A stretch of DNA of 64,000 bases from UBA1426 sp050953365. Its GTDB lineage: Bacteria; Bacillota; Clostridia; Peptostreptococcales; Anaerovoracaceae. Positions 28,424 through 36,907 of the stretch are shown piece after piece (position 1 is the stretch's first letter; every line of letters begins with the position of its first letter). The DNA lies in the NCBI GenBank assembly GCA_050953365.1, contig JBMNMN010000002.1, positions 124,001-188,000 of the forward strand, given 5' to 3'. Below the pieces are notes generated by a model. That model was not told the origin of the DNA, ran no database searches, and saw nothing but the letters and a program-made list of their open reading frames with translations. The position numbers were made by a program, and so were the translations under genes.

Positions 28424-29551
28424 GTGAGAGGAGTAGATCTGGTTCTGAAAAACGGAGTTATCCTGTCAGTAACTTTAGACGGAAAACGCATTAACGGAAC
28501 AGCGGTTGCGGTAAAGGATGGATTGATCGTAAAGGTTGGAGCCGATACGGATATGGAGGAATACATATCAGGCAACACAAAAGTCATCGACTGCTGCGGC
28601 AACACCATTATGCCCGGCATGTGCGATGCGCATTGTCATCCGGCAATCGCCTCATCGCTGTACGTCGGATGCAACCTTTTTGGCATCTATATTCAGGAAG
28701 GGCAGACGCCGCAGGAAATAACCGACTTGTATATGTAGAGGCTTGCCGATTATGTGAAGGCTCATAAAGACGACGATATCATACGGGGAATCGGGTGGGT
28801 AAAAACAAACTATACCGATTCCACAATGCCCACCAGGCATGACATCGATGGAATCTGCAGCGATAAACCGGTCGTTTTGGAATCGTTCTGCCAGCATAAT
28901 CTCTGGGTAAATACAAGGGCCCTGGAACTTGCGGCACTCGATGAAAACTGCCCTGATCCTGTAGCCGGCATCATTTACAGGGAGGCGAACGGTTATCCGG
29001 CCGGTGTTTTTTCGGAGCCGGAGGCCATGGATTTGATCAAACAGCGCATCCAGGGCTACGATTTTACTCCGGAAAAATACATGGAGTCCTTTAAGATCTA
29101 CCAGAGGCAGGACGCCAACCGGTACGGCATTACAATGGTCCAGGACTGCATGTATTCCGACAACGCCAGAGAGGCTTACAAAACCCTTGCCCGTAATGAA
29201 GATCTTACGGTGCGAGTCAGAGGCGTATACATGGTTTCTCCCGCAGATCATAAGAATGAGATGGTGAAATATGCAGCAAGAAAAGGCGCCGACAATGTTG
29301 GAGAGGATTTCAGTATCGATACGATAAAGATCTTTACGGAGGGTTCGGATTTTCCCTTTCTGGAGCCCTACACGATGGAAAGCGCAAGGCAGCTGCACTG
29401 GGAGAATATAATGGGCTCCCTGGAAGTGGGAAAGCTTGCCAACATGATCATCACGGACAAGGATTTATTCAAGACTCCTTTAAACGAGATTAAGGATATT
29501 AAGACGGAAGTTGTAATATTTGACGGAAAAATAATCAGAGGAAGTTTATGA
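28424..29551 (+). pseudogene. YtcJ-type amidohydrolase, broken by an amber codon and an internal deletion
   Basis: The start is GTG 28424 after GAGGTGGG. The N-terminal part carries the metal site (MPGMCDAHCHP) of the amidohydrolase family. An in-frame TAG at 28736-28738 interrupts it and the same frame continues at 28739 (RLADYVKAHKD). Near 29335-29360, IDTIKIFTEG is followed directly by SDFPFLEPYT. The roughly 150 residues that normally hold the second half of the barrel, including the His-Ala-His metal ligands, are missing. The C-terminus (MGSLEVGKLANMIITDKD) is normal. About 375 codons remain where the family has about 530. It is not expected to be active. Confidence 0.78.
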
Positions 29552-29991
29552 TTAAAATATTTGACATAAAGCTGAAACAGGTTGACGATATATTAATATC
29601 CGGAACATCCCGCGGAAACTTGCTGCTGTCTTTGCCGGGGGGAGGTACCTTTGAGGGAGAGAGGATCAAGGGCAAGGTCTTGCCCCTGGGGCTATGCACT
29701 ACATACACACCGGAAAGCGGACTGAACTTTATTCATTCGCCGCAGGTTCTTGTTACGGATGACGGCGCAACCATTTTTATGGAGCTTAATGCATACCTGC
29801 ATCTTTCCCAGGATCTGGAGGACAGGATAAGCGCGGGAGAAGTCATAGATCCCAGCACATACTATTATAAAGGCACGGTGCGGTTTGACGTCGGAGATCC
29901 CAGTTACAAATGGCTGGAAAACAAACTGTTTGTATGCGACGGTATCATTGACAACTGGAAACAACTCCAATTTGCAGTGTATGAAATATAA
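29548..29991 (+). CDS. DUF3237-type small protein
   Basis: The 147-residue protein overlaps the end of the amidohydrolase pseudogene by 4 bases (ATGA). It has the DUF3237-like pattern: GTSRGNLLLSLPGGG near residue 20, then beta-strands and YYYKGTVRFDVGDPSYKWLENKLFVCDG. There is no signal peptide. The biochemical role of the family is not known to me. It appears intact although its upstream neighbour is broken. Confidence 0.65.
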   Translation: MIKIFDIKLKQVDDILISGTSRGNLLLSLPGGGTFEGERIKGKVLPLGLCTTYTPESGLNFIHSPQVLVTDDGATIFMELNAYLHLSQDLEDRISAGEVIDPSTYYYKGTVRFDVGDPSYKWLENKLFVCDGIIDNWKQLQFAVYEI

Positions 29992-30001
29992 CAAAAACCA
30001 T

Positions 30002-30029
30002 ACTCCGGATTCTTTCCGGAGTTGATTTT
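30002..30029 (+). terminator. Terminator after the DUF3237 gene
   Basis: ACTCCGGA-TTCTT-TCCGGAGT followed by TGATTTTT. Confidence 0.8.
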
Positions 30030-30057
30030 TACAGAAAAGAATAAATTCAAAAACTAT

Positions 30058-30094
30058 GATCTCTGTAACCTTTGGAATTGCAGAGGTCTTTTTT
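30058..30094 (+). terminator. Second hairpin with T-run
   Basis: GATCTCTG pairs with CAGAGGTC around a 15-base loop, then TTTTTT. It lies just after the previous terminator and before the tRNA-like debris. Confidence 0.6.
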
Positions 30095-30253
30095 GGCACA
30101 CCGGGAGGGGACTTTGCATCTGCTTCCCTTCGGTCGCATCTGCCGTCCTGCGCCTGTGCGACAGGGTTGGACCGCCCGCCTAAAAACAGTCCGCGACTGT
30201 TTCCTTAACGGCGGACGCCCTTTCGGGTTCGAATCCCTCCCTCCGAAACAAAA
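30095..30253. other. Gene-free stretch with tRNA-like debris
   Basis: No convincing gene is present. GGGTTCGAATCCC (about 30225-30237) followed by a C-rich end looks like a T-arm and 3' acceptor on the plus strand. GGCACACCGGGAGGGGACTT (from 30094) resembles the inverted 3' end of a tRNA such as the tRNA-Arg at 31904. Neither end finds a proper partner within tRNA length. I read it as decayed tRNA sequence on the far side of the IS1182 insertion. Confidence 0.3.
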
Positions 30254-30275
30254 AGACTCATCTTGCGATGAGTCT
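30254..30275. repeat. Left copy of the 22-bp direct repeat flanking the IS1182 element
   Basis: A hairpin with 9-bp arms AGACTCATC/GATGAGTCT around TTGC, identical to 31880-31901. On the minus strand this copy is still followed by TTTT, the T-run of a terminator. Confidence 0.9.
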
Positions 30276-31879
30276 CAGACTGTAGACAAAGCGTCTCAGA
30301 AAACAAGAACTTCTGAGACGCTTTTCATTTTCAGAAATCGAATCAAATCCCCGAGGAGATTTAATAAAAAAGAAGTGTCAACAGGGTCTAATAGACCTTT
30401 CCTTCTTTTCATCTTGGCTAGTTTCTTAAGATTCATACATGCAAAGGTAAGCCCGACTTTCATCTCCATCAGGGCTTTGCCATTGTACCTGGTGTACCGC
30501 ATTCCATGAAACTCCTTGGCCGTTCCAAAGATTCGTTCAATGCTCTCTTTGCGTTTCTCATACCATTCCTTCATCCCGACGGTATGTCGAATCTCTTCGC
30601 AGATTTCAAGGTACGGTTCCCAAATATGTCTCGTGACTGTTTTTTGGTGGTTTTTACTCTCTGTGCATTGGGATAGATAAGGACAGTTTGCACAAATGGC
30701 AGGATTGCTTTTGTATTCTCGGTATCCTTCCCGGTTCGTGGTGGAATAACGAAGGACTTGATGGTTGGGGCACAGATAACAGTCGAAGTATTCATCATAG
30801 ACGTATTCATATTTCTTGAAGAACCCTTTTTTCGTCATAGGCCTGCGATATGGATAAATCGGCTTGATTCCATTATCGAGTAGTGTCTTGGCAATGGCAG
30901 GTGTCTTGTAGCCTGCATCCAACACCATTAATGTCGGATCATACTTTTTCAGTCTTTCGTAGATTGCAGAAAAGGTTCTGCTATCATGCTCATTCCCGGG
31001 ATGAATCGTGTATCCTAGCACCCAGCCATTCTGATCACAAGCTGTCTGGGTGACATAAGCAAAATCCTTCTTGTGCTCTCCTTTGTGAAACAAACCACTT
31101 TCAGGGTCTGAAGTGCTCTGCTGCACTTCCTTGGTTGGGGGATCCTCGTCATTATCCCGATCCTTAAATGGCTTTTTTCCATGCGCCTGCCTATCCTCAT
31201 TAATTTCTCTAAGAAGTTTCGATTCATAATCCATTGCTTGAACCTTTACCATTGTCTTAATGGATTTTTTCTTATTGGCATTTGCCTTGATATGCGTCGC
31301 ATCCACGAAAATCACAGAAGGATCGATCATGTCATGCAGAAAGCATTCCTCCAGAATCTTCTCGAAGATTTGCTCAAACAAATCTGTTCCCTTAAAGCGA
31401 CGGGTGTAGTTCTTTCCGAAGGTACTGAAGTGAGGTACGGAAGATGTGAGGTCTAACCCTAAAAACCAACGGTAAGCAACATTTACTTCGATTTCCCGAA
31501 TCGTCTGTCTCATGCTGGGTATGCCATAGAGATATTGAAGAAGGGGGATTTTGATCAGCATGACAGGATCCAGACTTGGCCTTCCCTGATCTTGGGAATA
31601 CTTGTCCTGTACGAGTTCGTAGATAAAGGAAAAATCAATCGCCCTATCAATGTCACGCAGGAGATGATTTTCAGGAACAAGACTGTCTGCTGAAACAAAC
31701 TGGATCTGATTTCTTTGATTTCCGGCATTTTTTATCATCATTCGTCGTCACCTCGCTATGATTTAATTATATCATAAAAATGCCTTTAGATGTTCAAATT
31801 CCAATATCTTTGAGGATTGTTTACATAAGAAAAGCCGCAGAAGAATCTGTTGTCTTTCTGCGACTTTGTCTACAGTCTG
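30276..31879 (-). mobile_element. IS1182-family insertion sequence
   Basis: The element is 1604 bp with perfect 16-bp terminal inverted repeats (CAGACTGTAGACAAAG at 30276-30291 and its complement at 31864-31879). Just inside each end is a hairpin (CGTCTCAGAA/TTCTGAGACG on the left, GCCGCAGAA/TTTCTGCGA on the right) that could stop transcription in or out. A 22-bp direct repeat of a hairpin flanks it on both sides (30254-30275 and 31880-31901). It carries one transposase on the minus strand. Confidence 0.92.
30296..31741 (-). CDS. IS1182-family transposase
   Basis: The 481-residue transposase has the typical start (QIQFVSADSLVPENHLLRDID), a DUF772-like helical part (RPSLDPVMLIKIPLLQYLYGI) and a DDE core: Asp in VIFVDATHIKAN, Asp in MVLDAGYKT, and Glu in YEKRKESIERIFGTAKEFHGMRYTR. 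A Cys cluster (CYLCPNH, CANCPYLSQC) lies between the last two. The coding region is complete and ends inside the left end of the element. Confidence 0.93.
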   Translation of the reverse strand: MMIKNAGNQRNQIQFVSADSLVPENHLLRDIDRAIDFSFIYELVQDKYSQDQGRPSLDPVMLIKIPLLQYLYGIPSMRQTIREIEVNVAYRWFLGLDLTSSVPHFSTFGKNYTRRFKGTDLFEQIFEKILEECFLHDMIDPSVIFVDATHIKANANKKKSIKTMVKVQAMDYESKLLREINEDRQAHGKKPFKDRDNDEDPPTKEVQQSTSDPESGLFHKGEHKKDFAYVTQTACDQNGWVLGYTIHPGNEHDSRTFSAIYERLKKYDPTLMVLDAGYKTPAIAKTLLDNGIKPIYPYRRPMTKKGFFKKYEYVYDEYFDCYLCPNHQVLRYSTTNREGYREYKSNPAICANCPYLSQCTESKNHQKTVTRHIWEPYLEICEEIRHTVGMKEWYEKRKESIERIFGTAKEFHGMRYTRYNGKALMEMKVGLTFACMNLKKLAKMKRRKGLLDPVDTSFLLNLLGDLIRFLKMKSVSEVLVF

Positions 31880-31901
31880 AGACTCATCTTGCGATGAGTC
31901 T
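31880..31901. repeat. Right copy of the 22-bp direct repeat, at the 3' end of tRNA-Arg
   Basis: The same hairpin, 2 bases beyond the CCA end of the tRNA-Arg gene. Before the insertion, hairpin plus T-run would have formed this tRNA's terminator. Confidence 0.9.
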
Positions 31902-31903
31902 TC

Positions 31904-31980
31904 TGGCACGCCAGGAGGGATTCGAACCCCCGACCTACTGATTCGTAGTCAGGCACTCTATCCAGCTGAGCTACTGGCGC
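31904..31980 (-). tRNA. tRNA-Arg (anticodon ACG)
   Basis: 77-base minus-strand cloverleaf with CCA. Acceptor GCGCCAG/CTGGCGT, anticodon loop CTACGAA, T-arm GGGGGTTCGAATCCCTC. An IS1182 element sits immediately downstream. Confidence 0.93.
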
Positions 31981-32008
31981 ATATTAATGCCATTACGGCG
32001 CGAAATTT

Positions 32009-32038
32009 ATTATACAACATACGTAGTGATAAAGTAAA
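32009..32038 (-). promoter_or_regulatory. Promoter for tRNA-Arg(ACG)
   Basis: On the minus strand, TTTACT (32033-32038), an 18-base spacer and TATAAT (32009-32014). Confidence 0.7.
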
Positions 32039-32178
32039 GTAATTTTTGACTAAATGGTGCAAATCGTTCATAATGGTTCATAGTGGATTTTACCGGCAGT
32101 ACATAAATGAAACAAACAAGCAAGAAATTCAAAAAAAGTGCAACTAAATAAAGGAAGGAAAGTGCAAAGCAGAACAGC

Positions 32179-32208
32179 TTGATTCCGATCGCATAAAAAG
32201 GGTATAAT
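32179..32208 (+). promoter_or_regulatory. Promoter of the hydrogenase-like gene
   Basis: TTGATT at 32179-32184, an 18-base spacer and TATAAT at 32203-32208, 38 bases before the start codon. Confidence 0.7.
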
Positions 32209-32245
32209 TAATTTGGCAAATAATTAACAAGCGAAAGAGGATCGT

Positions 32246-33964
32246 ATGAAAAAAGAAAATAAAAACGTAGTTTATACAGTAACAGCAAACTGTCAGGACT
32301 GCTACCGGTGTGTTCGGGTGTGTCCCGTAAAAGCGATCAGCGTAGCGGAGGGACAGGCTTACATAGAAGATGAGCTTTGCATCAAGTGCGGCACTTGTGT
32401 TCGGGAATGCCCGCAGGGCGCAAAAACCATTCGCTCAAGCGTGGAACAGGTAAAGGAGCTCATTGCATCGGGACGCAAGGTTGCAGCCAGCGTGGCCCCT
32501 TCCTTTGCGGCGGCCTTCCATTTTGAAAACTGCAACAAGTTACCCTCTGCTCTGCGACAGTTGGGATTTCAATATGTATCGGAAACCGCAGAAGGCGCAA
32601 AGCGAATTACGGAAGAATCTTTTAAAAGCACCACCGGAGGGCATCTGTGCACTGCCTGCCCTGCTGTTGTTGAATACGTAGAGAAATACAGGCCTGAGCA
32701 TATCGGTGTGATGATTCCTATCGTGTCCCCTATGGTTGCCCACGGCCGCTTACTGAAGCAACGGTTGGGAGAAGACTGGGCGGTGGTCTTTATCGGTCCC
32801 TGCGCTGCGAAAAAGCAGGAGGCAGCAAGGCCAGAAAACCTGGATGCCATTGATTGCGTACTTACATTTACGGAACTGATTGAATGGATGGAAGAAGAGG
32901 GCATCTACTTGGAGCAATGCCCGGAATCTGAGTTTGAGAGTTTCGGAGTTCTTGACGAGGCTCGTCTTTTCCCGCTTCAAGGAGGTATGCTCAAAACAGG
33001 AGGCATCGAGTGTGACGGGACAAATCCCGACATTATTCATATCAGCGGCGCTGAGGATGTGCGGGATATTTTGGACCTTGCCCCCGCAGAGTGGAGCTAC
33101 CGGGTGGTGGAGCCCCTGTTCTGTGCGGGAGGCTGCATTAATGGGCCTGGCTTTCCAAAGGAGAGGAACCTTTTCAGACGGAAACAAGATGTGATCGCCT
33201 ATGCGAAGGAAGCAGCCAATATGATGGTAGAAGGAGAGCCTGCACAGATCGATTTCGATGCGGTTTTTCGTGTTCATGAAAATGTAGCGCATCAGGAAGA
33301 GATCAGCGAGAGCGTAATTCAGGAAATTCTCGAACGTACGGGTAAGAGCAATCCGGAAATGCAGCTAAACTGCGGGGCATGCGGTTATAAAACTTGCAGG
33401 GACAACGCCATCGCTGTAGCGCGTGGAATGGCCGAAACGGAGATGTGCGTTTCTTATATGCGTCGCCTGGCGCAGCAGCGGGCAGACCGCATCATTGAAA
33501 CAACACCCAACGGCATTGTGATTCTGGACAAGACGCTTCACATTTTAAGCATGAACCCCGCATTCCAGAAGATGTTCATGTGCAACAACAGCATCATCGG
33601 AAAGCATATTTCATACTTGCTCGACAGTGACAATTATGAGAAACTCGCCTCAGGCGCAGGGGAGCAGTTTGAGAGCATAAGGACAAAATATGGCGTCAAA
33701 TACCATGAGAGGACTTATGCGCTGCGTGACGAAAACCAATATGTAGGAGTCTACTCAAATTTGACAAAGTTCCGGTTTGACGGCGATCAAATTGATCTCA
33801 TCAAGACCCAGACTCTGGAGCAGGCCAAGGAGCTTCTGTATCATCAGATTCGTTTCTCTCAGGAAATGGCCCATTTCTTAGGTAAAAGTACTGCTCAAAG
33901 TGAGGAAATGGTCAAACGAATCATGGAGCTTTACGAAGAAAACGATATTAAGCATCAAGACTGA
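32246..33964 (+). CDS. Sensory-type [FeFe] hydrogenase with PAS domain
   Basis: The 572-residue protein begins with two [4Fe-4S] ferredoxin motifs (C-x2-C-x2-C-x3-C at about residues 14-60). An H-cluster domain follows with reduced motifs: L1 LCTACPAV (catalytic enzymes have TSCCP), L2 IGPCAAKK and L3 LFCAGGCINGPG. After it comes an additional Cys cluster (NCGACGYKTCRDNA, about 376-390) and a PAS domain (about 415-500). This order is that of the putative H2- or redox-sensing groups C/D (HydS-like), not of the energy-converting enzymes. RBS AAAGAGG. No phosphatase or kinase partner is next to it. The DNA glycosylase gene follows 18 bases later. Confidence 0.85.
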   Translation: MKKENKNVVYTVTANCQDCYRCVRVCPVKAISVAEGQAYIEDELCIKCGTCVRECPQGAKTIRSSVEQVKELIASGRKVAASVAPSFAAAFHFENCNKLPSALRQLGFQYVSETAEGAKRITEESFKSTTGGHLCTACPAVVEYVEKYRPEHIGVMIPIVSPMVAHGRLLKQRLGEDWAVVFIGPCAAKKQEAARPENLDAIDCVLTFTELIEWMEEEGIYLEQCPESEFESFGVLDEARLFPLQGGMLKTGGIECDGTNPDIIHISGAEDVRDILDLAPAEWSYRVVEPLFCAGGCINGPGFPKERNLFRRKQDVIAYAKEAANMMVEGEPAQIDFDAVFRVHENVAHQEEISESVIQEILERTGKSNPEMQLNCGACGYKTCRDNAIAVARGMAETEMCVSYMRRLAQQRADRIIETTPNGIVILDKTLHILSMNPAFQKMFMCNNSIIGKHISYLLDSDNYEKLASGAGEQFESIRTKYGVKYHERTYALRDENQYVGVYSNLTKFRFDGDQIDLIKTQTLEQAKELLYHQIRFSQEMAHFLGKSTAQSEEMVKRIMELYEENDIKHQD

Positions 33965-33982
33965 TCAAAGGCGGACATCGGA

Positions 33983-34807
33983 TTGTACATTAAATCTACC
34001 AATTTAAATCTAAAGCAGATTGCGGATTCGGGACAGTGTTTCCGAATGAATGAGATATCTAAGGGTAGGTATAGCCTGATCGCTTTGGGCGAATATGTAG
34101 AATTGTTGCAGGTAGACGAGAACCGGATCCGTATCCTGGGAGCGTCCCGGGACCGGAGGAAACAATGGGAGGAATACTTTGATCTGCAACACGATTACAA
34201 CGCCCTGGTAAACAAACTTTTGGAATGTGAGGACGAGTTTCTTCGTCGAGCTGCGGCTTTCGGAAGCGGATTGCGAATCCTGCGCCAGGAACCTTTTGAG
34301 ATGCTTATCAGCTTCATCATTTCTCAGAACAAAAATATTCCCGCCATTAAGTCGGCCGTAGAAAAATTATGCAAGAAATTTGGCGAGGAAAAACGCTGGT
34401 CCGAAGATCCTAACGTGGTTTATTATACTTTCCCCGCGCCGGAGCGTCTGGCCACAGCGGAAAAAGATGACTTGCGGGCTTTGGGATTAGGATACAGGGA
34501 CGAGTATGTTCTGCAAGCGGCACGGGCGGTTGCGGAAGGCAGATTGGATCTTCATGAACTGAAGCGCATGGACTATGAGCAGATCATAGAGGAGCTAATG
34601 ACTCTCCGGGGCGTGGGCAAAAAAGTGGCAAACTGCGTCGCTCTTTTCGCATTTCACCGGCTTCACTCCATTCCCGTGGATGTCTGGATCGCCCGCGTTC
34701 TCGATGAAATTTACGAAGGAAACTTCTCCTGGGAGCCGTATGGAGACCAGGCGGGCATCGTTCAACAGTACATGTTTTACTACATACGGAACTGCAAGCA
34801 ATTGTAG
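33983..34807 (+). CDS. 8-oxoguanine DNA glycosylase / AP lyase (OGG1-like)
   Basis: The 274-residue protein starts at TTG 33983 after AAAGGCGG. It has an N-terminal beta domain and the helix-hairpin-helix LMTLRGVGKKVANCVALFAF, with the catalytic Lys in GKKVANC, then the conserved Asp in SIPVDVWI. The early motif GQCFRMNE matches the OGG1 'GQ.FRW' strand. It removes oxidised guanine from DNA. It follows the hydrogenase-like gene closely, so the two may be co-transcribed in a redox-stress context (inference). Confidence 0.88.
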   Translation: MYIKSTNLNLKQIADSGQCFRMNEISKGRYSLIALGEYVELLQVDENRIRILGASRDRRKQWEEYFDLQHDYNALVNKLLECEDEFLRRAAAFGSGLRILRQEPFEMLISFIISQNKNIPAIKSAVEKLCKKFGEEKRWSEDPNVVYYTFPAPERLATAEKDDLRALGLGYRDEYVLQAARAVAEGRLDLHELKRMDYEQIIEELMTLRGVGKKVANCVALFAFHRLHSIPVDVWIARVLDEIYEGNFSWEPYGDQAGIVQQYMFYYIRNCKQL

Positions 34808-34838
34808 TCAATATTTTTAGCGGCTTGCTTTTCCTTAT

Positions 34839-34868
34839 GGCACCTGCTTTTCGGCATGGTGCTTTTTT
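34839..34868 (+). terminator. Terminator after the glycosylase gene
   Basis: GGCACC and GGTGC arms around a 13-base loop, then TTTTTT. Confidence 0.6.
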
Positions 34869-34984
34869 CATGCTTTGTATGTATTTTAAAAAGGAGGAAT
34901 GGAAAAAAATAGGTTGCAAACAATATGTAAACATGTTACTATATTGTAAATATATGTATATATCGTAGAGCGGAGTGATCAGAT

Positions 34985-35338
34985 ATGGGTGAGAGAAAAC
35001 GATTGGGCAAGCTGGGAGAAAATAAGGCGGTTCATTACCTGACGGGCAAAGGATATAGAATTATAGACCGTAATTATAAGTGCAAGACCGGAGAACTGGA
35101 TATCATCGCCATGGAAGGAAAGACACTTGTGGTCATTGAAGTGAAAACTCGAAGCAGCCTGTCTTACGGGTTGCCCTGTGAATCGATTACGGCCGCTAAG
35201 AAGCAGCATTTGCTCCGTGCTCTGCGTTACTATGTTTCAATCTATGGTCTTGAAGATCTGGATCTGCGCATCGATGTGATTGAGGTGTTATCAACGGGGA
35301 ACGGCATCTATTTGCATCACATCAAGAATGTAATTTGA
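34985..35338 (+). CDS. yraN: YraN/UPF0102 family protein
   Basis: The 117-residue protein has the UPF0102 pattern: KLGENKAVHYLTGKGYRIIDRNYK, then GELDIIAMEGKTLVVIEVKTRSS. The last is a nuclease-type D-x(n)-E-x-K site. The family has a restriction-endonuclease fold; its cell role is not settled. It is the first gene of a run with comM, dprA and topA, an order common in Firmicutes. Confidence 0.9.
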   Translation: MGERKRLGKLGENKAVHYLTGKGYRIIDRNYKCKTGELDIIAMEGKTLVVIEVKTRSSLSYGLPCESITAAKKQHLLRALRYYVSIYGLEDLDLRIDVIEVLSTGNGIYLHHIKNVI

Positions 35339-35347
35339 GGGATAAAA

Positions 35348-36907
35348 ATGTATTCTAAAATTCTGACCGGTTCCATTGTGGGAATTGATGCGGAAACAGT
35401 GACTGTAGAAACGGATATTTCCTCCGGATTGCCGAATATGACCGTGGTAGGGTTGCCGGACATTTCCGTACGGGAAGCCAGGGAGCGGATTCGATCGGCT
35501 CTGCGCAATGCGGGCTACCGATTTCCATCAAAGCGGATTACGGTAAACCTTTCGCCTGCGGATTCCCGAAAGGAAGGAACGCACTTTGATCTTCCCATCG
35601 CCATAGGAATTATGGTAGCTTCCGGGTATATCAGCGCGGAGCAAGCGGCCGAATATGCTTTTATCGGTGAACTTTCGCTGGACGGAAAAGTCAATGCGGT
35701 GCAGGGCGCCATTGCCCTTGCCATCGGGCTTAGGAACAGAGGAGTGCGAAAACTGATTTTACCCGCAGGAAACAAACAGGAAGTATCCATTCTAAAGGAT
35801 ATGCAAATATATCCTGTAGCCCATATTTCAGACGTGGAAGCCCACTTGTCCGGATTCGGATCTGTAATTCCTTATAAAGGCCGGCCCCGAAAGTCTTTCG
35901 CCGGGAAAGAAAACTCGGCGGAAGACTTTGCCGACGTGGCAGGGCAGGAGAGCGTGAAGAGAGCCCTTCAAGTGGCGGCTGCAGCGGCCCATAATATCCT
36001 CATGGTAGGGCCGCCCGGGGCCGGCAAGACCATGATGGCCAACCGCCTTCCCGGAATTTTGCCTGCTATGACCTACGAAGAATGCCTCGAGGTTACCCGG
36101 ATATACAGTCTCGCGGGGCAATTGCCCCCGGAAGGCGGGTTGGTTACGCAAAGACCTTTCCGGTCTCCGCATCATACCATATCGCCGACTGCATTGGCCG
36201 GCGGCGGTCTTAAACCGAGACCCGGAGAAGTGTCTTTGGCACATTTCGGCGTTTTATTTCTTGACGAGTTTCCTGAGTTTTGCAGAAAAGCTTTGGAGGT
36301 TCTGCGGCAGCCTCTGGAGGATGAAAAGATCACGATTGCCAGAGCTTCCGCCACTGTCACCTATCCGGCGAAGATTATGCTGGTAGCCGCTATGAATCCC
36401 TGCCCTTGCGGAAATCTGGGTCATCCCACGCGAAAATGTACTTGCAGCGAGCATCAAATAATGCAATATCGGACCAAGATCTCTGGACCCCTGGCGGATC
36501 GCATTGACATGCACATAGAAATTTTCCCGGTTCCGTACGAGGAATTGATTGACAGAGACGGAAAGAAAGGAAAGCGGATGGACTCCATGCAAATGCGCAA
36601 AGCCGTTGAAAGTGCCAGATCCATTCAAATTGACCGCTATCGAAAAGAAAAGATCTCCTACAATTCTCAGTTGACCCCTTCGCTGATTCAAAAATACTGT
36701 CCGCTGGACAGAGAGTCGGAGGAACTATTGAAAATGGCGTTTGAAACCTACAGCCTGACAGCTCGTTCAGGGTTGAAAATTATCAAGCTTGCCAGAACCA
36801 TAGCCGATCTTGGGCGGGAGGAAAAGATTTCTGCCGCTCATGTGGCTGAGGCCATCAGCTATAATCGCTTTTACGCCGTAAACTCTGGGGAGAAAAACCA
36901 TGGTTAA
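35348..36907 (+). CDS. comM: YifB/ComM-type Mg-chelatase-like AAA+ ATPase
   Basis: The 519-residue protein has an N-terminal ChlI-like domain (GLPNMTVVGLPDISVREARERI), Walker A GPPGAGKT, Walker B LFLDEF, a zinc-binding Cys set (CPCG, C-T-C) and a C-terminal Mg_chelatase domain with sensor Arg. ComM is a helicase that assists branch migration during natural transformation. Its stop overlaps the dprA start by 8 bases, which supports a DNA-uptake/recombination role. Confidence 0.92.
   Translation: MYSKILTGSIVGIDAETVTVETDISSGLPNMTVVGLPDISVREARERIRSALRNAGYRFPSKRITVNLSPADSRKEGTHFDLPIAIGIMVASGYISAEQAAEYAFIGELSLDGKVNAVQGAIALAIGLRNRGVRKLILPAGNKQEVSILKDMQIYPVAHISDVEAHLSGFGSVIPYKGRPRKSFAGKENSAEDFADVAGQESVKRALQVAAAAAHNILMVGPPGAGKTMMANRLPGILPAMTYEECLEVTRIYSLAGQLPPEGGLVTQRPFRSPHHTISPTALAGGGLKPRPGEVSLAHFGVLFLDEFPEFCRKALEVLRQPLEDEKITIARASATVTYPAKIMLVAAMNPCPCGNLGHPTRKCTCSEHQIMQYRTKISGPLADRIDMHIEIFPVPYEELIDRDGKKGKRMDSMQMRKAVESARSIQIDRYRKEKISYNSQLTPSLIQKYCPLDRESEELLKMAFETYSLTARSGLKIIKLARTIADLGREEKISAAHVAEAISYNRFYAVNSGEKNHG

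Noticed and set aside
28156..28738. Stop-codon reassignment (TAG as sense)
   Set aside because: Many intact genes in the window end in TAG, for example those ending at 5263, 8366 and 8709. Both affected genes show other decay signs, so nonsense mutation is simpler.
30072..30509. 145-codon open frame at the left end of the IS1182 element
   Set aside because: It starts in tRNA-like debris and runs antisense into the transposase; no family features.
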